Source of the DNA: Tardiphaga sp052076105
Lineage (GTDB): Bacteria > Pseudomonadota > Alphaproteobacteria > Rhizobiales > Xanthobacteraceae
DNA length: 64,000 nt
Reading direction: 5' to 3'
Assembly: GCF_052076105.1 (NCBI RefSeq)
Contig: NZ_CP197245.1
Location: forward strand, 5,394,001 to 5,458,000
Position numbers and translations under genes: made by a program. Each line of letters begins with the position of its first letter. Position 1 is the first letter of the stretch. The notes under the pieces were generated by a model. That model ran no database searches. It was not told where the DNA came from and saw nothing but the letters and a program-made list of their open reading frames with translations. Below, one piece after another: positions 7,940-15,479 of this stretch.

Positions 7940-9322
7940 TTGATCACCAAGGGTACCCGTGCGCTTGTTGTTGCCACTGCCGCTTCTGGCTTGTTTCTGA
8001 CCGCAGCGCCCGCCTTCGCGCAGCAAAGCATCACCGTCTGGTTCAGCAAGGGCTTCTATAAATCCGAAGATGAATCGCTGCTGGCAGCGATCAAGAAGTT
8101 CGAAGACAAAACCAAGATCAAGGTCGAACTCTCGCAATATGCCATTCAGGACATGATCCCGAAGACCGTGGCGGCGCTGGATTCCGGGACACCGCCGGAT
8201 GTCGCCTATGCCGATACTTATGACGTGCAGGCGTCCGGCAAATGGGCCTTCGAGGGCAAGCTCGAAGACCTCACTGACATTCTCGCGCCGATGAAGGACA
8301 AGTTTGCGCCGAACACGGTCGAGACCGCCTATCTGATGAATGGCCAGACCAAGAAGAAGGCCTATTACGGCTTTCCGCTAAAGCAGCAGTCGATGCATGT
8401 GGAGATCTGGAGCGATCTTCTCGAGCAGGCCGGCTACAAGGTCAGCGATATTCCCAAGGACTGGAAGGGCTATTGGTCATTCTGGTGCGACAAGGTCCAG
8501 CCGGCCTACCGCAAGGCGTCAGGCAGCCGTGCCTATGGCGTCGGCCAGCCGATGGGCGTGGAGTCCACGGACTCGCTGCAGTCGTTCTACACCTTCATGG
8601 ATGCCTACAACGTCAAGTTGGTGGATGATGACGGCAAGCTTCTGGTGGATGATCCCAAGGTCAAGGAAGGCCTGATCGGCGCGCTCAGGGACTATACCGA
8701 CACCTATATCAAGGGCTGTACGCCGCCGTCCTCGACGACGTGGAAGGACCCCGACAACAATGTCGCCTTCCACAACAAGAGCATCCTCATGACCCACAAC
8801 TTCACGATTTCGATCGCGGCGAAGTGGTTCGAGGATTCGCAGAATCAGTCGCTGACGCCGGAACAGCGTGCAGCGGGCAAGAAAGCCTATGAGGAGACGA
8901 TCGTCACGGCGTCGTTCCCGCTGAAGCCGGACGGCACGCCCATCAAGTATCGCTCCGACGTGAAGACGGGGATGATCTTTTCACAGTCGAAGAACAAGGC
9001 GGGCGCCAAGGAGTTCGTCAAGTTCCTGATGGAAGAAGAAAACCTCGGCCCCTATGTTGAAGGTGCACTCGGTCGCTGGTTCCCGGTGACCAAGGCCGGA
9101 CAGGCAAGTCCGTTCTGGCAGGCCGACAAGCATCGCAAGGCGGTCTACACCCAGTTCACGGGTGGCACCTCGTCGTTCGATTTCGTGAAGAACTACAAGT
9201 TCACGATCCTCAACAACGAGAATGTCTGGGCCAAGGCGATGAACCGTGTGGTCAGCGAGAAGGTGCCGGTCGAAAAGGCCGTCGATGAGTTGATCGCCCG
9301 CATCAAGGAAATCGCGGGTTAA
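7940..9322 (+). CDS. ABC transporter extracellular solute-binding protein, family 1
   Basis: A 460-residue periplasmic binding protein. A signal peptide ends in APAFA-QQ (about residue 27). The mature part follows the family 1 (sugar-type) pattern, with ITVWFSKGFYKSEDESLLAAIKKFE near the start and an ALDSGTPPDVAYAD motif. Translation starts at TTG 7940 behind GGGAGG. It is the first gene of a three-gene importer operon without an ATPase gene. Carbohydrate or polyol is the likely ligand class by family only. Confidence 0.9.
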   Translation: MITKGTRALVVATAASGLFLTAAPAFAQQSITVWFSKGFYKSEDESLLAAIKKFEDKTKIKVELSQYAIQDMIPKTVAALDSGTPPDVAYADTYDVQASGKWAFEGKLEDLTDILAPMKDKFAPNTVETAYLMNGQTKKKAYYGFPLKQQSMHVEIWSDLLEQAGYKVSDIPKDWKGYWSFWCDKVQPAYRKASGSRAYGVGQPMGVESTDSLQSFYTFMDAYNVKLVDDDGKLLVDDPKVKEGLIGALRDYTDTYIKGCTPPSSTTWKDPDNNVAFHNKSILMTHNFTISIAAKWFEDSQNQSLTPEQRAAGKKAYEETIVTASFPLKPDGTPIKYRSDVKTGMIFSQSKNKAGAKEFVKFLMEEENLGPYVEGALGRWFPVTKAGQASPFWQADKHRKAVYTQFTGGTSSFDFVKNYKFTILNNENVWAKAMNRVVSEKVPVEKAVDELIARIKEIAG

Positions 9323-9370
9323 GGCCTCCGTCGTTCCGGACAGGACCGCCGCCTTTGGCGCCGGTCCCGC

Positions 9371-9398
9371 CCTCGGCACACCAATTGGTGTGCCGAGG
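9371..9398 (+). promoter_or_regulatory. 28-bp perfect palindrome between binding protein and permease genes
   Basis: Positions 9371-9384 are the exact reverse complement of 9385-9398, centred on CCAATTGG. In RNA this makes a strong hairpin. No T-run follows, so it is not a classical terminator. Its 3' arm ends in the GAGG of the GAGGAG ribosome site that serves the TTG start at 9407, so folding would partly hide that site. The likely role, by analogy with other importer operons, is to protect the binding-protein message and lower permease expression. Confidence 0.7.
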
Positions 9399-9406
9399 AG
9401 TGACAG

Positions 9407-10306
9407 TTGAGTTACATCCAGGTCAAAGGCGCAATGACGGCGATCACTTACTCCACCTCCGACGTTCCTTCTCCTCCCCTGTCCGCGCGGCTATCGACGC
9501 CGCAGGTCTGGGGCATTGTCATGCTGGCGCCCTATCTGCTCGTCTTCGCCGCTTTCGTGGTCTATCCGATCGGTTATGGCTTGTGGCTGGCGCGGCATCC
9601 GGCCAGCTATGTCGCGCTCTATAACGATCCGGTCTTCGCCCGCGCCGTCGTCAATACGCTGATCTTCCTGATCATCGGCATCAATGTGAAGATGCTGATA
9701 GCTCTGTTCCTGTCCGGCTTCTTCGTGCAGTCGCGCACCTGGATCCGCTGGCTCTCGGTGCTGTTCATCCTGCCCTGGGCGGTGCCGTCGATTCCGACCA
9801 TTCTGTCGGTGCGCTTCATGTTCAATCCCGAATGGGGCGTGATCAATAATCTGATCTTCAAGTTCACCGGCGAGGACGGCCCGAATTGGCTGAACAATCC
9901 AGCGATGGGTCTGACGCTGGCGATTCTGGTGCATATCTGGAAGTCGCTGCCGTTCTGGACATTGATCCTGATGACCGGCCGCCTCGCCATCTCGAACGAC
10001 ATGTTCGAGGCCGCCGACGTCGACGGCGCCAGCTGGTGGCAGAAGTTCCGTTTCATCACCTGGCCGTCAATGCAGACGCTGTATCTGACCTGCACGCTGC
10101 TCTCGATGATCTGGACGCTCGGAGATTTCAACAGCGTCTATCTGCTCACTGGCGGCGGCCCGGCCGATCTTACCCATGTGCTCTCCACATTGGGTATCCG
10201 CTATCTCCGGCTCGATCAGCTCGATCTCGCAATGGCGTCTATCGTCTGCGCGATGCCGTTGGTGTTGCCGCTGGTCTATTTCATGATGAAACGGCTCTCT
10301 CGATGA
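9407..10306 (+). CDS. sugar-type ABC transporter permease (MalF-like)
   Basis: A 299-residue inner-membrane permease with about six helices. The EAA loop that contacts the ATPase is visible as EAADVDGASWWQKFRFITWP (about 203-222). Starts: TTG 9407 has GAGGAG 6-7 bases upstream; ATG 9434 (MTAITYST) has a weaker AAAGG. The N-terminus is short and moderately polar before helix 1 (GIVMLAPYLLVFAAFVVYPIG). It pairs with the permease at 10320. Confidence 0.9.
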   Translation: MSYIQVKGAMTAITYSTSDVPSPPLSARLSTPQVWGIVMLAPYLLVFAAFVVYPIGYGLWLARHPASYVALYNDPVFARAVVNTLIFLIIGINVKMLIALFLSGFFVQSRTWIRWLSVLFILPWAVPSIPTILSVRFMFNPEWGVINNLIFKFTGEDGPNWLNNPAMGLTLAILVHIWKSLPFWTLILMTGRLAISNDMFEAADVDGASWWQKFRFITWPSMQTLYLTCTLLSMIWTLGDFNSVYLLTGGGPADLTHVLSTLGIRYLRLDQLDLAMASIVCAMPLVLPLVYFMMKRLSR

Positions 10307-10319
10307 GAAGGTTTGCCCG

Positions 10320-11171
10320 ATGAGAGTGCCAACGCTACGAGAAGTCGGAACCGAAGCGCGACTGCTGCTGATTGGCATTCCCGTGCTGATCTGGACGCTG
10401 ATTCCGATCTATCACATGTTCCTGTTTGCGATCTCGCCGAAACAGGATGCGTTCGCGGGCAAGCTGTGGCCCGACCATCCGACGCTGAACAATTTCAGGA
10501 TCGTGTTCAATCAGCAGCACTATTTCCTGCGCGATTTCTGGGCGCAGTTTGGAAACTCGGTTGTGATAGCGGTTGCGGTGGGGGCGCTGACGCTCGTGAC
10601 TGCAACATCGGCAGCCTTTGCAATCTCACGGCTGCGTGTACGTGGCGGCCGGACGGTAATGAATCTCGCTCTCTTCACCTATTTCATTCCCGCGGCATTC
10701 CTCGCTGTGCCGATGTATCGCACCATGGGCAATTACGGTCTGCTCAACAATCACTGGTCGCTGATCCTGGCGATGGTGACCATCGCCTCGCCCTATGCGA
10801 TCTGGGTTTTGAAACAGGCGTCCGACAAGCTGCCGCTCGAGCTCGACGAAGCCGCCATCATGGATGGCGCAACGCCGCTGCAACTGTTCCGCATGGTCTA
10901 TGTGCCGCTGATGTTGCCGTCGCTGGTCGCGATCGGCACCTATGCGCTGCTGCTCGCCTGGAACGAATATCTCTACGCCTTCCTGCTGTTGTCGAAAGAC
11001 ACGGAGATCACGCTGCCAGTGGCGCTCGGCAACTTCCTGGCCGCCGACGACTCGCCCTGGGAATTGCTGATGACCACGGGCTTCATCTACGCGCTCCCGC
11101 CGGCCGCAGTGTATTACGCGTTCCGGCGCTATATGGTCGGCGGACTCACAGCGGGCGCGGTCAAGTCCTGA
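10320..11171 (+). CDS. sugar-type ABC transporter permease (MalG-like)
   Basis: A 283-residue permease of the MalG class with six predicted helices and the EAA motif ELDEAAIMDGATPLQLFRMV (about 177-196). ATG 10320 lies 11 bp after the stop of the first permease, so the two are co-translated. It ends the operon. No nucleotide-binding subunit follows; the next gene is convergent and unrelated. The complex must borrow an ATPase from elsewhere. The UgpC-like protein at 58162-59259 belongs to the class known to be shared. Confidence 0.9.
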   Translation: MRVPTLREVGTEARLLLIGIPVLIWTLIPIYHMFLFAISPKQDAFAGKLWPDHPTLNNFRIVFNQQHYFLRDFWAQFGNSVVIAVAVGALTLVTATSAAFAISRLRVRGGRTVMNLALFTYFIPAAFLAVPMYRTMGNYGLLNNHWSLILAMVTIASPYAIWVLKQASDKLPLELDEAAIMDGATPLQLFRMVYVPLMLPSLVAIGTYALLLAWNEYLYAFLLLSKDTEITLPVALGNFLAADDSPWELLMTTGFIYALPPAAVYYAFRRYMVGGLTAGAVKS

Positions 11172-11177
11172 CGTAGC

Positions 11178-11200
11178 GGATCAGGCGACCTGCCTGATCC
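11178..11200. terminator. hairpin between convergent genes
   Basis: A nine-base-pair stem, GGATCAGGC / GCCTGATCC, with a five-base loop lies just after the permease stop and overlaps the last codons of the convergent YiiX-like gene. No T-run follows on either strand, so intrinsic termination is uncertain. Its position between converging transcripts suggests a bidirectional stop or a 3'-end stabiliser. Confidence 0.4.
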
Positions 11201-12068
11201 TAGGCCTGCTCATGTCTTCGTCAGCCACTTCCGCTTCCGTGTCAGTCGTTTCAGAAATGAGCGGCGGCGTGCCGAAGACGTCCGGAAATGGATCGAAAGT
11301 GCCCGCCACCTCCCGGAGCGGCTTCTGCTTGTCGGCCCAGTGCAGAGCCGTGTAATCGAAGCCGAGTTCGATGGTCGGCTTCACCACTTCGAAATAGGGC
11401 GAGATATCGAAATCCCTGGGCATATACAGCGATGAATCGCGGATATGCAGGATCTCGCGGCGGGCCTGGCGGCTGCCGGCGCGGGTGATTTTCGGCAGAA
11501 TCGGATAGCGCACGGCATCGAAAGCCTGCGCGATTAGTGCCGAGCAGATGATCTTGGTGGGATCGCCGGAGCCGAAAGCGATCATGCGCCGCCGCCAGCG
11601 CTGCGGCACCGGAAGCGGGATCAGGAAGCGCATCAGGTCGAGAATGTTCTTGGTGTCGTAACCAAAGCCAATCCGGTTGATGGCGTAACGACACACCGTG
11701 ACGCGGTCCTCATAGGACAGACCGACCGGGCGGCACAGGCGGGTGTGGAACGGATAATATTTCGACAGCGGTGCCGAGGTGACGCCTTCGCCGATATTGG
11801 CCTCGATCAGCACATGCGGCTCGCCATTCGGCTCGGTGGCGCCGTCGATCGGCCCGACATAGAGCGCAGAATGCGACCAGGTCGATTGCGTGAGATATTT
11901 GATGATGCCGGAGACGCGGTTGTTGCCTTCGACCAGCAACACATCACCTTCCTGGATGATACCGCGCAGGCGTTCTGGGTCGCTCGGCGTGAAGGGCTCG
12001 TAGCCGGGCAGTTCCTTCTGCAGATATTTCGCGATCAGTTTCCCGACCGTATCGAGCATGAGGCCCAT
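11181..12068 (-). CDS. YiiX/YebB-like permuted papain-fold cysteine hydrolase
   Basis: A 295-residue protein with the circularly permuted NlpC/P60-like order, His before Cys. GDVLLVEG is followed by STWSHSALYVG (His66), then TKIICSALIAQAF (Cys175). Members act on amide or ester bonds in lipids or peptidoglycan; the substrate here is unknown. No signal peptide is evident. ATG 12068 is preferred because GGGGGAG lies eight bases upstream; an ATG 72 bases further up (12140) has none. The C-terminal 30 residues are acidic and probably disordered. Confidence 0.8.
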   Translation of the reverse strand: MGLMLDTVGKLIAKYLQKELPGYEPFTPSDPERLRGIIQEGDVLLVEGNNRVSGIIKYLTQSTWSHSALYVGPIDGATEPNGEPHVLIEANIGEGVTSAPLSKYYPFHTRLCRPVGLSYEDRVTVCRYAINRIGFGYDTKNILDLMRFLIPLPVPQRWRRRMIAFGSGDPTKIICSALIAQAFDAVRYPILPKITRAGSRQARREILHIRDSSLYMPRDFDISPYFEVVKPTIELGFDYTALHWADKQKPLREVAGTFDPFPDVFGTPPLISETTDTEAEVADEDMSRPRIRQVA

Positions 12069-12262
12069 GATCGTGACTCCCCCAGCGCGGTTCATGTCGA
12101 CCGCTTTCCCTGGCTTCATCATGGTCGAGAGCCATTGCAATTTGGTTCATGCCCACGCGCCGCTGGTGACGATTGATTCACCACAATGGTTGCTGCACAT
12201 CCTCGAATACGGCAAGGTTCGCGGGACGTTCTCATGCATCGCAAAATTTCGGAAACCATGTC

Positions 12263-13666
12263 ATGACAATTTCACGCCGGGATTTCCTGTCGGCGTCCGC
12301 AGCATTGACGCTCGCGCCGCTGTTCGGCGCAAGGGCATTGGCTGCGCCACTACCCCGGGATGCTGACATTGTCGTGATCGGCGCAGGTGCCGCGGGCATT
12401 GCTGCGGCGCGCCGTATCCAGGCCGCCAACCGCAAGGTGATCGTGGTCGAGGCCTCCAGCCGGATTGGCGGACGGTGCATGACGGACGCGACAAGCTTCG
12501 ACGTCCCGTTCGATCGTGGCGCACGCTGGCTGCACACGCCTGAAACCAACGCAGTGGTGAAGCTTGCCCGGCCGGCGGGGATCGATGTCGCCCCGTCCCC
12601 GCCGAGCCAGAAGCTGCGCATAGGTCGTCGCAACGCCCGCGCCGGCGAAACCGAGGAATTGCTCGCCGCGGTGGTGCGCGCCAATCGCGCCATCGACGAG
12701 GCCGCGCGCCGGGCCGACATCTCCTGCGCCGCGGCGCTACCGAAGGACCTCGGGGACTGGGCGGGCACGATCGATTTCGTGCTCGGGGCTTATGCGACCG
12801 GTAAGGACCTGAAAGATCTCTCGACGGTGGATCTCTCGCGCGCGCAGGATCGCGCCATCGACGTTGCCACGCGCCAGGGGCTCGGCGCGTTGATGGGCAA
12901 ACTCGGCGAAGCCGTCCCGGTGGCGCTGTCGACGCCTGTGACGCGCGTGACTTGGAGCGGTCGTGACATCGGGGTGGAAACAGCGTCGGGACGCATTGCG
13001 GCGCGTGCCGTCATCATCACCGCGTCGAGCAATGTGTTGTCGTCGGGAGCGATCAAGTTCACGCCGGAACTGCCAAAGCGGCAGCTCGAGGCGGCGGCAA
13101 AACTCAGCCTCGGCAGCTATGACCGTATAGCGCTGCAGTTTACTGGCAATCCGCTCGGGCTCGGTCGCGACGAGCTGATGGTCGAGCAAAGCACGAGCAC
13201 ACGCACCGGTGCGCTATTTGCGAATATTGGTGGATCATCACTGTGTACCGTCGATGTCGCCGGCACATTCGGCCGCGACCTTGCAACTCAGGGTGAGGCT
13301 GCGATGCTGGCTTTTGCTGTGGAGTGGCTGACGAAGCTGTTCGGCTCCGATATCAAACCTGCGATCAAGCGCTCTGCAACGACGCGCTGGGATACGGTGC
13401 CATTCGTGCTCGGAGCCATGTCGGGGGCCGCGCCGGGTGGCCAGGCCTCGCGCCGCGTGTTGGCTGAGCCCATGGGCAATCTGTTCCTCGCCGGCGAAGC
13501 AACGCATGAAACGCTGTGGGGCACGGTCGATGGCGCATGGGAAAGCGGCGAGCGCGCAGCAGAGGCGGCGCTCAAGAAGATCGGCGCAATGAAGGAGCCG
13601 GAACCGGAAAAGCCGGTGCGAACCAAGCAGCGGCGGCAGCGGTCGAGCGGAGCGGGAGCGGAGTAG
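12263..13666 (+). CDS. Tat-exported flavin monoamine oxidase-like FAD oxidoreductase
   Basis: A 467-residue flavoprotein. The N-terminus MTISRRDFLSAS is a twin-arginine signal, so it is probably exported folded with FAD bound. The dinucleotide fold VVIGAGAAGIAAARRI is followed by EASSRIGGR. The C-terminal FAD motif NLFLAGEATHETLWGTVDGAWESGERAA is typical of amine oxidases. The substrate is unknown. The C-terminal tail is Lys/Arg-rich. The start is the ATG just before the RR motif; an upstream in-frame ATG would put 30 unrelated residues ahead of the signal. It converges on another Tat-exported protein. Confidence 0.88.
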   Translation: MTISRRDFLSASAALTLAPLFGARALAAPLPRDADIVVIGAGAAGIAAARRIQAANRKVIVVEASSRIGGRCMTDATSFDVPFDRGARWLHTPETNAVVKLARPAGIDVAPSPPSQKLRIGRRNARAGETEELLAAVVRANRAIDEAARRADISCAAALPKDLGDWAGTIDFVLGAYATGKDLKDLSTVDLSRAQDRAIDVATRQGLGALMGKLGEAVPVALSTPVTRVTWSGRDIGVETASGRIAARAVIITASSNVLSSGAIKFTPELPKRQLEAAAKLSLGSYDRIALQFTGNPLGLGRDELMVEQSTSTRTGALFANIGGSSLCTVDVAGTFGRDLATQGEAAMLAFAVEWLTKLFGSDIKPAIKRSATTRWDTVPFVLGAMSGAAPGGQASRRVLAEPMGNLFLAGEATHETLWGTVDGAWESGERAAEAALKKIGAMKEPEPEKPVRTKQRRQRSSGAGAE

Positions 13667-13691
13667 CTGCGACGTGAGGCTGCTATTGGCG

Positions 13692-14639
13692 CTACACCGG
13701 TAGCGTCAGCTGCATCAGATCCTTGGCCACGATGATCTTGCCGGAGAAATTCTTTCGCGCGCCTTCGATCCAGTTCTCGTCGGTGACTTCGGGATCGTCG
13801 CCCGGCACGAAATGGCTGAGCACCAGCACCTTCACGCCAGCCGCGGCGGCGATGCGGCCGACATCCTCTGTGGTGGTGTGACTCTCCATCAAATGCTTTT
13901 TCAGCGTCGCGCCATTCTTCGTCTTGATCACCAGCCGGTCGACAGCGGGGACGTAAAGTGCCTCATGCATCAGCACGTCCGCCCCCTTGGCGAACTCTGC
14001 GAGCTTCGGGTTGTAAGCGGTGTCGCTGGAGAACACGATGACGCCGTCGGGCGTCTCGAATTTGTAGGCGAAGTTGTCGACGATCGGCGGATGCGGCGTG
14101 CGGAACGCTGTCACCTTGACGTCGGCGGTCTGCAGCACCACGCCATCCTCCGCTATATCCTTGGCAACGAGCAGCGGTCGCGGATCGGGGCGGCCTTCAT
14201 CTTCGATGCGGGTATCTACGTCGAATTTGTTCAGCTCCCAGTAAGTCCGGGTCATCGCCTCGATGCCCCTGGGACCGAACGAGTGGATCGGCGTCGAGAG
14301 GCCTGCGGCCCACGCATTGTAGAAGAGGTTGCCGTATTCCAGATTGTGATCGGAATGGTGGTGGCTGATGAAGATATACTTCACCGAGGGAATCGGCACG
14401 CCGGCATTGACCAGCTGCCGGCTGACGCCCATGCCGCAATCGATCACGAATGGCGTATCGTTGACGACAACGAGGTTAGCGGGATTGGATGCACCGACGC
14501 CGACGCGCGGGCCGCCCTTGGTGCCGAGAAATATGATCCTGGTGCGCGGTTTTGCCGGCGTCTGCGCCAGCGCGGGGCGCGCCGCCAAGACCGCGGCGCC
14601 GGCAGCGGCAAATTTCAGCATGTCGCGGCGATCGATCAT
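13692..14639 (-). CDS. Tat-exported MBL-fold metallo-hydrolase
   Basis: A 315-residue metallo-beta-lactamase-fold protein. The N-terminus MIDRRDMLKFAAAG...ARPALAQ is a twin-arginine signal with a cleavage site near residue 26. The metal motif HHHSDH (93-98) gives HxHxDH, followed downstream by further ligands (VVFSSDTAY, ESHTTTEDV, LSHFVPGDD). This pattern resembles RNase Z/arylsulfatase-like members, but the protein is periplasmic, so a small-molecule ester or sulfate substrate is more likely than RNA. Confidence 0.88.
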   Translation of the reverse strand: MIDRRDMLKFAAAGAAVLAARPALAQTPAKPRTRIIFLGTKGGPRVGVGASNPANLVVVNDTPFVIDCGMGVSRQLVNAGVPIPSVKYIFISHHHSDHNLEYGNLFYNAWAAGLSTPIHSFGPRGIEAMTRTYWELNKFDVDTRIEDEGRPDPRPLLVAKDIAEDGVVLQTADVKVTAFRTPHPPIVDNFAYKFETPDGVIVFSSDTAYNPKLAEFAKGADVLMHEALYVPAVDRLVIKTKNGATLKKHLMESHTTTEDVGRIAAAAGVKVLVLSHFVPGDDPEVTDENWIEGARKNFSGKIIVAKDLMQLTLPV

Positions 14640-14711
14640 GGTTTTCTCCCGTATTTTTGAATTGGAGAGACCCTAACGCCGCGCCGGCTGGCGCCGCAAG
14701 TCACGCAAGCG

Positions 14712-15479
14712 TCAGTGAAATATCCCGTCGAACAGCGGCAGGCTAATCAGCGCGGAGACGGCGATCAACGCGTAGCAGATGCGGCGGAACAGCTCGTCGC
14801 TGGCCTTGCCGAACAGTTTCGAGCCGAGCCAGAGGCCGAGACCGAACAGTGGTCCGGTAATCACTGCAAGGCCGAGGATGGCTGTGTTCCACAATCCACC
14901 GATCGTGTAGCTGATGATGATCAGCACGTCGGCGATAGCGAAATACAGAATGATGTTTGCGCGTGTGACGGCCGCGACCGCCGCGTCTCGCAGCCAATAC
15001 ATCACGATGGGCGGGCCGCCGAGCTGCGCCAAGCCACCGAAAAAGCCGGCGACACCACCGACGCTGACCGTCACCGGTACGGTCGGCTTGCCGGGATAGC
15101 GCCAGCCGGAGATCAGTAGCGTCAGCATCGTGACGATCAGCGCGACGATGCCCCAGCGAACAGTCAGCGGATCGGCCCAGGCCAAGGCCATGGTGCCAAG
15201 CGGCACGCCAATAAGCGCGCCCAGCGAAATGATGCTGACGTCGCGCCTGTCGGCTCGTCTTGCAGCGTTCGGGATCAGCGTCAGCGTGGTTGAGAAGTCG
15301 ATCAGCAGCAGCAGAGGCGACGCGACTTGCGCGCCGGCCACGCTTGAGGCGAGCGGCATGAAGATCAGCGCCGAACCGAAGCCCGAAAACCCGCGGGCCA
15401 GTCCGGCGATGAAGGCGGTGATGGTGATAAAAACGAGCGACGTGGTCGAATACTGGACCAGGCCGAGTGCCTCCATCAT
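14712..15479 (-). CDS. TSUP family permease (TauE/SafE)
   Basis: A 255-residue membrane protein with about eight helices and the glycine-rich repeats of the sulfite exporter TauE/SafE family (FIAGLARGFSGFGSALIFMP; VAGFFGGLAQLGGPPIVMYW). Such proteins move sulfite, sulfonates or other organic anions. Its start overlaps the pheT stop as ATGA (15476-15479), so it is translated from the pheST transcript, an unusual neighbour for a tRNA synthetase. No functional link is evident. Confidence 0.87.
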   Translation of the reverse strand: MMEALGLVQYSTTSLVFITITAFIAGLARGFSGFGSALIFMPLASSVAGAQVASPLLLLIDFSTTLTLIPNAARRADRRDVSIISLGALIGVPLGTMALAWADPLTVRWGIVALIVTMLTLLISGWRYPGKPTVPVTVSVGGVAGFFGGLAQLGGPPIVMYWLRDAAVAAVTRANIILYFAIADVLIIISYTIGGLWNTAILGLAVITGPLFGLGLWLGSKLFGKASDELFRRICYALIAVSALISLPLFDGIFH

